The notes under the pieces were generated by a model. The model was not told the origin of the DNA, ran no database searches, and saw nothing but the letters and a program-made list of their open reading frames with translations. From Brevibacterium pigmentatum (GTDB lineage Bacteria > Actinomycetota > Actinomycetes > Actinomycetales > Brevibacteriaceae), in contig NZ_CP050153.1 of NCBI RefSeq assembly GCF_011617465.1, positions 1,550,001 to 1,614,000 on the forward strand: a DNA stretch of 64,000 nucleotides, in the 5' to 3' direction. Shown here in pieces: positions 7,224-16,015 of this stretch (its first letter is position 1; each line of letters starts with the position of its first letter). A program made the translations under genes and the position numbers.

Positions 7224-8525
7224 ATGGAGGAGGCACGGGACATCGCCGCCCCGTGCGGACGTGTGCGTGCCCAAGTCGTCGGCGACGTGATCCGCGCCCG
7301 AGGCATCCGCTACGCCCGCGCCCGCCGTTTCTTCCCTCCCGTCGATGAACCCCCTGTGGACTTCATCGACGGCGGTCAGCCCGGCCCGGCGAGCCCGCAG
7401 CTGCGCCGCGACCCGAACGCCGGAATGACCTTCGATCAGCTCGGCGGGCTCCCCATCAGCGAAGACTGTCTGCGCGTGAGCGTGACCATGCCGAAGGACA
7501 CCACCACCGAGGCGGGGCTGCCCGTCCTCGTGTGGATCCACGGTGGAGCCTACGTCGCCGGGGCCGGAGATGCGGAGATCTACAACCCGCACGCCCTGGC
7601 CGCCGAGCAGAACATCATCGTCGTCTCCGTGACCTACCGACTCGGCGTCCTCGGCTACCTCGGCACCGGTCGAGCCGACCACCTCAACCTCGGAGTGCTC
7701 GACCAGATCTCCGCCCTGCGGTGGGTGCAGTCGAATATCTCCGCCTTCGGCGGCAACCCGGACAATGTTACGATCGCCGGCCAGAGCGCCGGGGCAGACG
7801 CCTGCGCTCACCTCATGATCGCCGAGGGCACCGAAGGACTCTTCCACCGGGTGCTCATGGCCTCAGCCCCTCTGGGACTGGCCGGCGGCACGGACGCGAT
7901 GAACTGGGCGATGAACAGAGTCGCCCAGAAGATCGATCCGGCAGCCAGCGTCGACGACATCCTCCAGGCGCAGGAGGAAGTGCATAAAGCCGCCCTCGTC
8001 GGAGGACTGCATGCCGGAATGTGCTTCGGAGTCCGCTACGGCCAGTACCCCCTGCCAACACGATCAGAAGCCGCCGAGGCCTGGGCCGAAGTCGCCCCGA
8101 AATTCGACGTGCTCATGACCCGTACGGAACGCGAGATGGCGTTCTTCGCCGGCTTCGTTCCCGCGCTGCGCCGCCTCCATAATCGCACCCTGACCTCCCC
8201 GATGCTCGAATCCCTCATCTCAGGAATCACCTCGGCGGTCTATACCCGGGCCGGACGCGAATTTTACGACCGCCACCGAATGTCCGGCGGTCAAGGTGCC
8301 CGCCTGCTCATCGTCTCCCGCGGAGACGGCAGCTTCTTCGATGCCGCCCACTCCGGAGACCTGCCGCTGATCTTCCCTGGCGACATCTGGCACAGCTCCT
8401 TCCTCGACTATGGTTCGACCACCGATATCGCCGGTCCCGAACTGCGCCGGATCTGGGGCGAGTTCACAACTTCGGGCACCCTTCCGCGCGTGCGGGTGCC
8501 CGGACTCGTCGACATTCTGGGCTGA
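7224..8525 (+). CDS. Type B carboxylesterase/lipase family protein
   Basis: Alpha/beta hydrolase of 433 residues that should cleave carboxyl esters. Visible landmarks: the EDCLRVSV segment near 90, the oxyanion hole region VWIHGGAYVAGAG near 107-119, the nucleophile elbow GQSAGAD near 190, and AHSGDLPLIFPG near 376, where the catalytic histidine normally sits. At 433 residues it is shorter than many members (about 500). No signal peptide is seen, so it is cytoplasmic. Physiological substrate unknown. Confidence 0.9.
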   Translation: MEEARDIAAPCGRVRAQVVGDVIRARGIRYARARRFFPPVDEPPVDFIDGGQPGPASPQLRRDPNAGMTFDQLGGLPISEDCLRVSVTMPKDTTTEAGLPVLVWIHGGAYVAGAGDAEIYNPHALAAEQNIIVVSVTYRLGVLGYLGTGRADHLNLGVLDQISALRWVQSNISAFGGNPDNVTIAGQSAGADACAHLMIAEGTEGLFHRVLMASAPLGLAGGTDAMNWAMNRVAQKIDPAASVDDILQAQEEVHKAALVGGLHAGMCFGVRYGQYPLPTRSEAAEAWAEVAPKFDVLMTRTEREMAFFAGFVPALRRLHNRTLTSPMLESLISGITSAVYTRAGREFYDRHRMSGGQGARLLIVSRGDGSFFDAAHSGDLPLIFPGDIWHSSFLDYGSTTDIAGPELRRIWGEFTTSGTLPRVRVPGLVDILG

Positions 8526-8602
8526 CCGGTTCGACTGTTCGATCCCCACACGCGATTCCACTGCTGTCGTCTTTTCACAACCGCCGTGTCACCGGCGTGC
8601 AC

Positions 8603-8608
8603 TACCGT
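8603..8608 (+). promoter_or_regulatory. Leaderless -10 (TACCGT) of winged-helix glycosylase-like gene
   Basis: TACCGT, six bases, then ATG at 8615; no Shine-Dalgarno sequence. Confidence 0.5.
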
Positions 8609-8614
8609 TGGACC

Positions 8615-9724
8615 ATGGACGCTCATCAGATCTCGGCAGCCCGTCTGATCTCGCAGGGACTCGTCGGGCCTCCACCCGAGTCACCGACAGGAACCGACCT
8701 CTCAACCGCCGGCGCAGTCGTCGAGCATCTCGGCTGCGTCCAAGCTCAAGCTCTCGGCGGTGCACTGGTTTCCATCGCCCTGCGCCTAGGACCGGATGTC
8801 ACTGACGGTGTGGCGGCGGTCCGGGCCGCCATCGATTCTGGAGAGATCGTGCGTTCCTGGACCCAGCGCGGCACCATCCATCTGACCACGGCCAAGGACA
8901 TCGGGTGGATCCTCGGCCTCACCGGGGCACGGATCATGAAAGCCACAGCCAAGCGGCGCGAGCATTTCGGCATCACCGACGCCATGCTCGATACTGCAGC
9001 GGAACTCGCCACAGCAGCCATCCGGGAACGGGGACCGCTGATGCGCGAAGAGCTGCTCGAAGCCTTCGCTCCCATCGGCGCCGGAGACGAATACGGCCAC
9101 GCCCGGTACCTCATCACGTCCCTGGCGCTGCAGAACATCATCGTCCAAGCGCCCTTGATCGAGGGCAAAGATGACATGAAATACGTGCTCACCGCCGATT
9201 GGGTGCCCACACCCACGAACCTGGACGCCGAGGCGGCCGACCACGAATGGATGAGACGCTTCGTCACCAGCCACGGACCGGTGACACTCGACGACGCGAC
9301 ACGGTGGACCGGACTGCCGAAAACGCGGATGAGAAAGGCGATCCAAGCCGGAATCGACTCCGGAGAGATCGTGAGCACCGACATCGACGGCGTTGACTAC
9401 GTGCACGCACCCGACCTGGAAGACCGACTGACCGAATGGGAGGCTGGGGCACGGGAGACCATGCTGTTGCCGGGTTTCGACGAGATGATCCTCGGATACA
9501 AGGACCGCAGCGCCACACTCGACCCCGCCCACGAAAAACTCGTTGTGCCCGGAGGCAACGGAATGTTCAAGAACACGGTGGTGACCGGCACCCGTGCACG
9601 AGCCACGTGGAAGCGATCACCCCGGAAGACCGGACCGCGAGTCCTTGTCGACACGTTCCCCGGGGAAACGGTCGATCTGAAGACCGTCGAATCGGTCAGC
9701 GCTACCCACCCGGCCTTCGCCTGA
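8615..9724 (+). CDS. Winged-helix DNA-binding protein, AlkZ/AlkX superfamily
   Basis: Predicted DNA glycosylase-like protein of 369 residues in the HTH_42 superfamily of tandem winged helices. Seen in order: CVQAQALGG near 46 (a Q-x-Q motif, the catalytic motif in characterised AlkZ/YcaQ enzymes that unhook alkylated bases and crosslinks), RSWTQRGTIHL near 87, and the C-terminal LLPGFDEMILGYKDR and GNGMFKNTVV segments. The intact Q-x-Q suggests an active enzyme, not only a DNA-binding protein. The ATG at 8615 fits the family N-terminus and lies 6 nt after a TANNNT hexamer. The kinase-like gene follows after 20 bp. Confidence 0.85.
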   Translation: MDAHQISAARLISQGLVGPPPESPTGTDLSTAGAVVEHLGCVQAQALGGALVSIALRLGPDVTDGVAAVRAAIDSGEIVRSWTQRGTIHLTTAKDIGWILGLTGARIMKATAKRREHFGITDAMLDTAAELATAAIRERGPLMREELLEAFAPIGAGDEYGHARYLITSLALQNIIVQAPLIEGKDDMKYVLTADWVPTPTNLDAEAADHEWMRRFVTSHGPVTLDDATRWTGLPKTRMRKAIQAGIDSGEIVSTDIDGVDYVHAPDLEDRLTEWEAGARETMLLPGFDEMILGYKDRSATLDPAHEKLVVPGGNGMFKNTVVTGTRARATWKRSPRKTGPRVLVDTFPGETVDLKTVESVSATHPAFA

Positions 9725-9744
9725 GAACGCAGACACGACCGACA

Positions 9745-10803
9745 ATGGACGAACTCCTCCGGACGCGCACACCGATGGACGGCCAGGTTGAATCGGATGA
9801 CCGACCGGCCCTGCCGCTGGGGAGACTCGCCGTTGGTATCATCCTCAACCCCAAACATCCGGCGACGCTGCGAGCGTACGCCGACCTCGTACCGGAACTG
9901 CGACTAACCGGCGCGCACTATCGAAGCATGACGACGAGTGTCGAACGTTCCGGTCGTTGGCAAGCCGAACAGCTCATCGAATGGGGAGCCGAGACCGTCA
10001 TCATCCTCGGCGGAGACGGCACCATCCGTAGCGGCGCCCCAGTGCTCGCTGAGGCAGGAACGCTCACATTCCTCATCCCGACCGGGACCGCAAACGTGCT
10101 CAGCCGCCATATCGGCCTCCGCTCAATCCGGCACGCAATCGACCACTGCGTGCATACGGTGGCATCGATCATTCGAGGAGGTCCGAGGAACTCACGCGGC
10201 GTCCCGATCAGTACTGCGGAATTCCAACGGGCCGACGGCAGCCGGCAGTGCGCCGAGTTCATCAGCCTTGCAGGAATCGGGGGAGACGCCCGGGCGATCG
10301 CCCACCACCACTCCGCCCCCGGACTGCTCGGCTATGCGTGGGGCGCAGCCAGAGCCCTCTTCGCTGCGAACTTCACCGCGAGCACAGCGGACACTTTGAG
10401 TACGGGGGACACATCGAGAACAGGGGACACCTCGGGCGAAGAGTCGAGCGCCTCGGTGCCGGTGTGGTCGGTGATGGCGTCGAAGGTGGCCCGTCCCGCA
10501 GGACCCATCGCCGTGTTTCTTCAGGCACGAATCGATGCGGAGACCTTCTCCATGCTCACGGTCGGCCCACTCCCTGAACGACTCAGCGCCCGCTGCCGAG
10601 CATGGGCAGGAATCGCCGCAGCATGCCTGCAGGGCAGACCACAGGCGCACCCGCTCATGAACTATCGCAACACGACAGAAACCACGGTCTCGGTCGAATC
10701 ACCGACGCCGGCACACCTCGACGGAGACCTCATCGGCGACTGCTTGGACCTGCGGGTGAACGCCGGAGGCAAAAGCCTGCTGGTGTCAGCGCCGACGACG
10801 TGA
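9745..10803 (+). CDS. Diacylglycerol kinase catalytic-domain protein
   Basis: Lipid-kinase-like protein of 352 residues. The nucleotide-binding GGDGTIR motif is at 89-95 and the second conserved block PTGTANVLSR at 112-121; an ILNPKHP stretch opens the domain near 33. The family phosphorylates diacylglycerol, sphingoid or polyprenol-type lipids; the substrate here is unknown. An unusual Thr/Asp/Ser-rich insert near 215-235 contains hexapeptide repeats (DTxxTG) encoded by 18-bp tandem repeats. The gene follows the winged-helix gene closely and overlaps the convergent HerA-like gene by 18 bp at its 3' end. Confidence 0.82.
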   Translation: MDELLRTRTPMDGQVESDDRPALPLGRLAVGIILNPKHPATLRAYADLVPELRLTGAHYRSMTTSVERSGRWQAEQLIEWGAETVIILGGDGTIRSGAPVLAEAGTLTFLIPTGTANVLSRHIGLRSIRHAIDHCVHTVASIIRGGPRNSRGVPISTAEFQRADGSRQCAEFISLAGIGGDARAIAHHHSAPGLLGYAWGAARALFAANFTASTADTLSTGDTSRTGDTSGEESSASVPVWSVMASKVARPAGPIAVFLQARIDAETFSMLTVGPLPERLSARCRAWAGIAAACLQGRPQAHPLMNYRNTTETTVSVESPTPAHLDGDLIGDCLDLRVNAGGKSLLVSAPTT

Positions 10804-12387
10804 AGTGCCGAAGATGCCGCGCGCGATCTCGCGTGCGGCGGTCCGCGTGAACTGCTTGAACGCCGAGGACTTCACCACCTGGGTGAACAGGTTCTCATCA
10901 TCCTTCTTCGCCGACTTCTTCCGGGAGCCACCGGACTCCTCCGGGAAGTCGATCTTGTCCGCAGAGCCCTCGCCGCCCCGACCGTCGGCGGGAGCATCGG
11001 CAGGTGCCGACCGCTGCTCCTCGGCGTGAGCTTCGGAGCCGCCTTCGAGACGTTTCGCGAGGATCTCGCGAGCAGATTCGTTGTCGATCGCGGTGCCGTA
11101 CTTCTCGTGCTGGGACGAAGCCGCCACCGCCGCTTTGATCTCGTCCTCGCTCATCGGCCCCATCTTCGATTCCGGAGCCCGCATCCGCGTCGGCGCCACC
11201 GGAGTCGGAGCACCATCGGGATCCATGACGGTGACCACGGCTTCGCCGATGCCCAGCGATGTGAGCAGCTCTTCGAGGTCGTAGTCGGACTTCGGGAAGG
11301 TCTGCACAGTCGCCTTGAGTGCCTTGGCATCGTTGGGTGTATGTGCCCGCAGCTGGTGCTGAATGCGCGAACCCAACTGTGCGAGCACATCCTCAGGCAC
11401 ATCCTTCGGAGTCTGCGTGACGAAGAAGATGCCGACACCCTTCGACCGGATGAGTCGGACCGTCTGCGTCACCGACTGGAGGAAGGCCTTCGACGCACCG
11501 GCGAAGAGCAGATGAGCCTCATCGAAGAAGAACACGAGCGATGGCTTGTCGGGATCGCCGACCTCCGGCAGATCCTGGAACAGATCGGCCAGCAGCCACA
11601 TGAGGAATGTGGAGAACAGCGCCGGCGACTGGCTGAGCTTCTGCAGCTCGAGCACGGAGACGATTCCCGCACCGCTGTCGTCGGTGCGCAGCAGATCAGC
11701 GGTGTCGAACTCCGGCTCACCGAAGAACACGTCACCGCCCTGGGCAGCGAGCTCGGAGATCTTGCGCAGGATGACTCCGACGGTGGCCTTCGACGCCCCG
11801 CCGATCCCCTCGAGGTCGGCCTTGCCCTCGTCGGAGGTGAGGAAGGTGAGAACAGCTTTGAGATCCGAGAGGTCGAGCAGCGCCAGTCCCGCCTGATCGG
11901 CATAGTGGAAGACCAGCGAGAGGACGGACTCCTGGGTGTCGTTGAGTTCGAGGACCTTTGACAGCAGGATCGGTCCGAACGACGTCACGGTCGCCCGCAG
12001 AGGTGTGCCCAGTCCCGAATCGCCGAGGGTGTAGAACTCCGTCGGATTGTCCTTGGGCTGCCAGTCCTGACCGGCCGCATCGAGGCGCTTGCGCAGCTTG
12101 TCGGATTCGACGCCGGCGGCGCCGATGCCGGAGAGATCGCCCTTGATATCAGCGGCGAAGACCGGCACTCCGGCCCGGGACAGCTGCTCGGCGAGTACCT
12201 GCAGGGTCACGGTCTTGCCGGTTCCCGTGGCACCGGCGACGAGACCGTGCCGGTTGAGCATGGACAACGGGATGGAGATCGGCGTCTCCTTCGAAGGTTC
12301 CTCCCCGTCGAGGGCGACCCCCAGGTCGAGAGTCTCCCCATCGAAGGTGTATCCGTCTTTGAGTGTCTGCAATGCCTGCTCAGTCAT
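10786..12387 (-). CDS. HerA-like ATPase (DUF853 family)
   Basis: P-loop ATPase of the HerA/FtsK clade, 533 residues, cytoplasmic. Walker A GATGTGKT lies near 53-60, Walker B LVFFFDEAHLLF near 285, and the arginine-finger region FFVTQTPKDVPEDVLAQLGSRIQHQLR near 325. After about 400 the C-terminus becomes charged and low complexity (EEQRSAPADAP, then KKSAKKDDE) and ends in a basic RRRR. DUF853 proteins are widespread in actinobacteria and presumably pump or remodel DNA; the precise role is not established. It follows pdxT on the same strand (10 bp gap), so it may be read as the last gene of the pdxS-pdxT transcript. Confidence 0.9.
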   Translation of the reverse strand: MTEQALQTLKDGYTFDGETLDLGVALDGEEPSKETPISIPLSMLNRHGLVAGATGTGKTVTLQVLAEQLSRAGVPVFAADIKGDLSGIGAAGVESDKLRKRLDAAGQDWQPKDNPTEFYTLGDSGLGTPLRATVTSFGPILLSKVLELNDTQESVLSLVFHYADQAGLALLDLSDLKAVLTFLTSDEGKADLEGIGGASKATVGVILRKISELAAQGGDVFFGEPEFDTADLLRTDDSGAGIVSVLELQKLSQSPALFSTFLMWLLADLFQDLPEVGDPDKPSLVFFFDEAHLLFAGASKAFLQSVTQTVRLIRSKGVGIFFVTQTPKDVPEDVLAQLGSRIQHQLRAHTPNDAKALKATVQTFPKSDYDLEELLTSLGIGEAVVTVMDPDGAPTPVAPTRMRAPESKMGPMSEDEIKAAVAASSQHEKYGTAIDNESAREILAKRLEGGSEAHAEEQRSAPADAPADGRGGEGSADKIDFPEESGGSRKKSAKKDDENLFTQVVKSSAFKQFTRTAAREIARGIFGTSRRRR

Positions 12388-12397
12388 GAGTCAATCT

Positions 12398-12979
12398 TTA
12401 CACAGCGGCACCGAGGTGGTGGACGAATTCTGCATGGATTCGTCCATCGGTGCCCAACTCCGGGTGGAAGCTGGCACCCCAGACCGCACCCTGCCGGACG
12501 AGGACGGGAGTGTCATCGTGTGAAGCGAGCACCTCGGTGTCGGGCCCGAGATCGAGGATCTGCGGAGCCCGAATGAACGTGCCCGCAACCGGTTCGTCCA
12601 GTCCCCGCACCGTCAACGGTGCAGTGAAGGACTCCCGCTGTCGACCGTAGGCGTTGCGGGCCACGGTGATATCGAGCCCGCCGAGGCGATCGTATCCACC
12701 CAGCGAATCGTCACTGAGCCGGTCCGCCAAGAGAATGAGTCCCGCACAGGTGCCGAAGACCGGCAGACCACCGGCCATGCGTTCGCGGAGAGTCGGGTAG
12801 AGATCCGTGCCGGCGGCGATGCGCACCATGGCCGTCGACTCTCCGCCGGGCAGGATGAGTGCATCGATGCCGGCGAGGTGGTCGGACCGGGTGACCTTGA
12901 GAGTGTCGACCCCCAGGGAACCGAGCATGAGCAGATGCTCACGGAAGGCTCCCTGGAGAGCGAGGACGCCGACTCTCAC
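12398..12979 (-). CDS. pdxT: PLP synthase glutaminase subunit PdxT
   Basis: Class I glutamine amidotransferase of 193 residues that releases ammonia from glutamine for PdxS. The N-terminus [12 protein letters not shown], the PGGESTAM loop, the nucleophile [10 protein letters not shown] and the catalytic His/Glu in SFHPELGTD are all present. It overlaps the pdxS stop codon by 4 bp, as expected for stoichiometric subunits of the 12+12 complex. Confidence 0.97.
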   Translation of the reverse strand: MRVGVLALQGAFREHLLMLGSLGVDTLKVTRSDHLAGIDALILPGGESTAMVRIAAGTDLYPTLRERMAGGLPVFGTCAGLILLADRLSDDSLGGYDRLGGLDITVARNAYGRQRESFTAPLTVRGLDEPVAGTFIRAPQILDLGPDTEVLASHDDTPVLVRQGAVWGASFHPELGTDGRIHAEFVHHLGAAV

Positions 12980-13857
12980 CAGCCGCGCTCGGCCAGGCGA
13001 TGCGGGGCGGCGACATCGGCGACGTTGATGCCGACCATCGCATCGCCGAGTCCGCGGGATGCTCTGACCATGGCCTCCGGATCATCGAAGTGCGTGGTGG
13101 CTTCGACGATGGCCTTCGCGCGGGCCTCCGGGTTGCCGGACTTGAAGATTCCGGAGCCGACGAACACTCCGTCGGCGCCGAGCTGCATCATCATCGCCGC
13201 ATCGGCCGGGGTGGCGATGCCGCCGGCGACGAAGGTCACGACGGGCAGGCGTCCGAGGCTGGCGACCTGCTTGACCAGGTGGTACGGGGCAGCGATCTCC
13301 TTGGCTGCGACGTAGAGCTCGTCTTCGCTCTTGGCTCCCAGTGCCCGGATCTCGGAGTTGATGGTGCGCAGATGGCGCATCGCCTCGGAGACGTCGCCGG
13401 TGCCTGCTTCGCCCTTCGAACGGATCATCGAGGCGCCTTCGGTGATGCGGCGAAGAGCCTCGCCGAGGTTGGTCGCACCACAGACGAACGGCACCTTGAA
13501 GACGGACTTGTCGATGTGGTTGACGTAGTCGGCGGGGGAGAGGACCTCGGATTCGTCGATGTAGTCGACGCCGAGGGTCTCAAGAATCTGTGCTTCGACG
13601 AAGTGTCCGATGCGGGCCTTGGCCATAACGGGGATGGATACGGCGCTGATGATCGAGTCGATGAGATCGGGATCGCTCATCCGGGCGACTCCGCCCTGGG
13701 CACGGATGTCGGCGGGGACGCGTTCGAGGGCCATCACGGCGGAGGCACCGGCCGCCTCGGCGATGCGTGCCTGCTCTTCGTTGACGACGTCCATGATGAC
13801 GCCGCCCTTGAGCATCTGAGCCAGTCCGGTGTTGAGGAGGGTCTGTGTTTCGGTCAT
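12976..13857 (-). CDS. pdxS: PLP synthase subunit PdxS
   Basis: Pyridoxal 5'-phosphate synthase of 293 residues; makes PLP from ribose 5-phosphate, glyceraldehyde 3-phosphate and ammonia. The (beta/alpha)8 barrel shows [31 protein letters not shown] split across the N-terminus, [31 protein letters not shown] and the phosphate loop [10 protein letters not shown]. First gene of the pdxST unit, facing the MocR-type regulator across 217 bp, which is the usual layout for PLP-responsive control. Confidence 0.97.
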   Translation of the reverse strand: MTETQTLLNTGLAQMLKGGVIMDVVNEEQARIAEAAGASAVMALERVPADIRAQGGVARMSDPDLIDSIISAVSIPVMAKARIGHFVEAQILETLGVDYIDESEVLSPADYVNHIDKSVFKVPFVCGATNLGEALRRITEGASMIRSKGEAGTGDVSEAMRHLRTINSEIRALGAKSEDELYVAAKEIAAPYHLVKQVASLGRLPVVTFVAGGIATPADAAMMMQLGADGVFVGSGIFKSGNPEARAKAIVEATTHFDDPEAMVRASRGLGDAMVGINVADVAAPHRLAERGW

Positions 13858-14016
13858 TGTGGTGCAAGTCCATTCACTGTCGCGGAGTCGATCCGGGCGA
13901 CACCGAGTACAGCACAGAGCGATTTGGCTCTGCTGCCGGGTGTCGGAGGGATCATGGTTCTTCGGGGTGAACGGCCGTTCCAGACCAGCCTAAACCGAGA
14001 GGTGGCTCAACGAGAG

Positions 14017-14048
14017 GGCCAGATACCTAGGAGAATTTTAGGCCAGAT
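14017..14048. promoter_or_regulatory. Direct repeat, candidate regulator site for pdx genes
   Basis: Two copies of ggccagat (14017-14024 and 14041-14048), 24 bp start to start, flanking an inverted ccta/tagg pair. MocR-type regulators commonly bind direct repeats in this position. Binding is inference. Confidence 0.3.
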
Positions 14049-14062
14049 GGACACGGTCGCAC

Positions 14063-14068
14063 TATGAT
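14063..14068 (+). promoter_or_regulatory. Leaderless -10 (TATGAT) of MocR-type regulator
   Basis: TATGAT, six bases, ATG at 14075. It adjoins the direct repeats, so regulator binding could also affect its own promoter. Confidence 0.6.
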
Positions 14069-14074
14069 CGACTG

Positions 14075-15469
14075 ATGGTTTCGAAGTCACGAGACGGTAC
14101 CCAGGCTGAGGGAATCGCTCTGCCGGTGAACGTGGACAAGGGGCTGCCGACTCCGCTGCCGGATCAGCTCACTCAGGACCTGCGCCGTCTTATCTCGGAA
14201 GGGACCCTGCGCCCGGGGGATACAGTGCCCTCAAGCCGTCGACTGGCCAAACATCTCGGAATCTCACGCGGCAGCGTGGAGACAGCCTACGCGCAGCTCG
14301 TCGTAGAGGGATTCCTCATCACCGCCGAGCGCTCGGCGACGAGGATCAACCCCGACCTTCCCGCCGCTTCGACAACTGTGCGCCCGAAGAATCGAGTTCC
14401 GGATTCACCGAGGCGGCGCCTGCGCAACTATGTCGATCTGCGTCCGGGATTCGGCGGTGACGATCCACTGCGCGAACCGGCCTTTCGCCGGGCGTGGAGG
14501 GAATCACTCGACCTCGACCCGGGCCCGATCGACCCTTTGGGTCAACTTCGTGCTCGCTGGGCGATCGCGGACTACCTGCGACTGACTCGTGGGATGGCCG
14601 TCGACCCCGACGAAATCATCCTCACCAGCGGGTCTCGCGATGGCCTACGGCTGCTGCTGAGCATCGGCGTCAGCGGCTCCATCGCCGTGGAGAACCCGGG
14701 ATTCCCGGGCCTGCGGCAGGCCATGAGCGGCTACCAACTCGTACCCCTCGACCTAGTCGATTCTTCATCGGCGCCGGCCGACGTCGGCGCGGCCGTTGTG
14801 ACACCGAATCACCAGTTCCCACACGGAACACCGATGCCGGTCGACCAGCGCGCCCGACTGCTGGACTGGGCGGCCCGCGGCGATGCGATTCTCATCGAGG
14901 ACGACTATGACAGCGAGGCCCGCTTCACCCGCACCGTGCTGCCGACCCTCTTCGACCTCGCATCGACGACCGGCAGCTCTGCTCAGGTCGTTCATATCGG
15001 CACCTTCTCCGCTCTGCTGACCTCGGCCGTATCGACCGGATACGTCATCGCTCGCGGACCGATCTCGGAGAGGCTCATGAGCATGCGCACGGCTCTCGGG
15101 CCCGCGTTCTCGCCGATTCTGCAGATGGCCATCGCCTCTTACCTGGGCTCCGGTGGGCTGCGCCGTCGCATCTCCCGGGGGCGGCGGCGACTCCGGGCCG
15201 CCGAGGAGGTCGTGGCTGAGATCGGCCCGATCCCCGGTCTCGTCCACGACGGCCGGACGCTCGTCATCGAGACGTCTCAGGTGCAGGCCGCGAGTCTGCT
15301 GCGTGATCTGGCCGACCGGGGCATCCTCGTTGCCTCATTGGCTCGCGGCTGGACCGGAGGCGATGAAGTCCGGCACGGACTCGTCATCGCCCATTCGAAC
15401 GTCGAGGCCCCCGTGCTGCGGGAGGCCCTCGGCGAGGTGAAGACCTTGTTGAGTAGGATGCAGTCATGA
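14075..15469 (+). CDS. pdxR: MocR-family (GntR-type) regulator, PdxR-like
   Basis: Transcription regulator of 464 residues: a GntR winged helix (about 25-95; RPGDTVPSSRRLAKHLGISRGSVETAYAQLVVEGFL) joined to a fold-type I aminotransferase-like domain. Divergence from pdxS points to control of PLP synthesis, with PLP as signal in known PdxR proteins. IEDDYDSEARF is conserved, but the segment that normally reads GTFSK is GTFSALLTSAVSTGY: the lysine that forms the Schiff base with PLP is replaced by alanine. Either PLP is sensed non-covalently or this protein no longer senses it. The downstream membrane gene overlaps it by 4 bp. Confidence 0.85.
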   Translation: MVSKSRDGTQAEGIALPVNVDKGLPTPLPDQLTQDLRRLISEGTLRPGDTVPSSRRLAKHLGISRGSVETAYAQLVVEGFLITAERSATRINPDLPAASTTVRPKNRVPDSPRRRLRNYVDLRPGFGGDDPLREPAFRRAWRESLDLDPGPIDPLGQLRARWAIADYLRLTRGMAVDPDEIILTSGSRDGLRLLLSIGVSGSIAVENPGFPGLRQAMSGYQLVPLDLVDSSSAPADVGAAVVTPNHQFPHGTPMPVDQRARLLDWAARGDAILIEDDYDSEARFTRTVLPTLFDLASTTGSSAQVVHIGTFSALLTSAVSTGYVIARGPISERLMSMRTALGPAFSPILQMAIASYLGSGGLRRRISRGRRRLRAAEEVVAEIGPIPGLVHDGRTLVIETSQVQAASLLRDLADRGILVASLARGWTGGDEVRHGLVIAHSNVEAPVLREALGEVKTLLSRMQS

Positions 15470-15855
15470 GGAGTTCCGGATTTGCAGTCGACGGCATCAT
15501 CAAGCTGCTGCTGGCCGTGGCCGGCTTCATCTTCCTCGGCGGGCTCGAGGACTTCTTCCTCGCCCCGCGCTGGCTGGTCATCACCGCTCTGGTGCTGCTC
15601 TTCCTCAGTGCCGCCACCCAGATCTCCTATGCCGTGGGCAAGGGGGAGAAGCGCTATCTGAAGTTCCCGATGGTCTTCGATGCACTCCTCATCGTCGCTG
15701 TCGTCGTCGGCCTCATCCTCGCCGCTGCGGGCAACCCCGCAGGCGCCTGGATTCTCTTCGGACTGGTGGGCGTGGGATCTTTGGGCATCGCCGTGGTCTT
15801 CACAACCGGCGAGAACGGCCCGTCCTTCAGCGAAGAAGAGTCGCAGAATCCCTGA
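15466..15855 (+). CDS. Small four-helix membrane protein
   Basis: Hypothetical inner-membrane protein of 129 residues with four hydrophobic segments (about 10-26, 36-52, 68-88, 92-110) and an acidic C-terminal tail (GPSFSEEESQNP). No functional motif seen. The ATGA overlap with the regulator gene suggests co-translation. Confidence 0.75.
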   Translation: MRSSGFAVDGIIKLLLAVAGFIFLGGLEDFFLAPRWLVITALVLLFLSAATQISYAVGKGEKRYLKFPMVFDALLIVAVVVGLILAAAGNPAGAWILFGLVGVGSLGIAVVFTTGENGPSFSEEESQNP

Positions 15856-15873
15856 TCACCGCCGCACAACTTC

Positions 15874-16003
15874 CGTCGATCAAGCGTTGGCGCACATTTG
15901 CGGTCGTCTACGGCCACATATCCGCTGTAGGGCTTGATCGACGCGAACTTTGCTCACCTAGGGCGTGCGGCGGGGAGACGAACGCGACAATGCTTGATCG
16001 GCG
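15874..16003. repeat. Intergenic inverted repeat with third half-site
   Basis: cgtcgatcaagc at 15874-15885 is perfectly complementary to gcttgatcgacg at 15932-15943; gcttgatcggcg recurs at 15992-16003. The 46-bp spacer contains two related cacat-rich segments. It lies between convergent genes and resembles a REP-like intergenic element rather than a terminator. Confidence 0.5.
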
Positions 16004-16015
16004 GGACCGCTGCGG

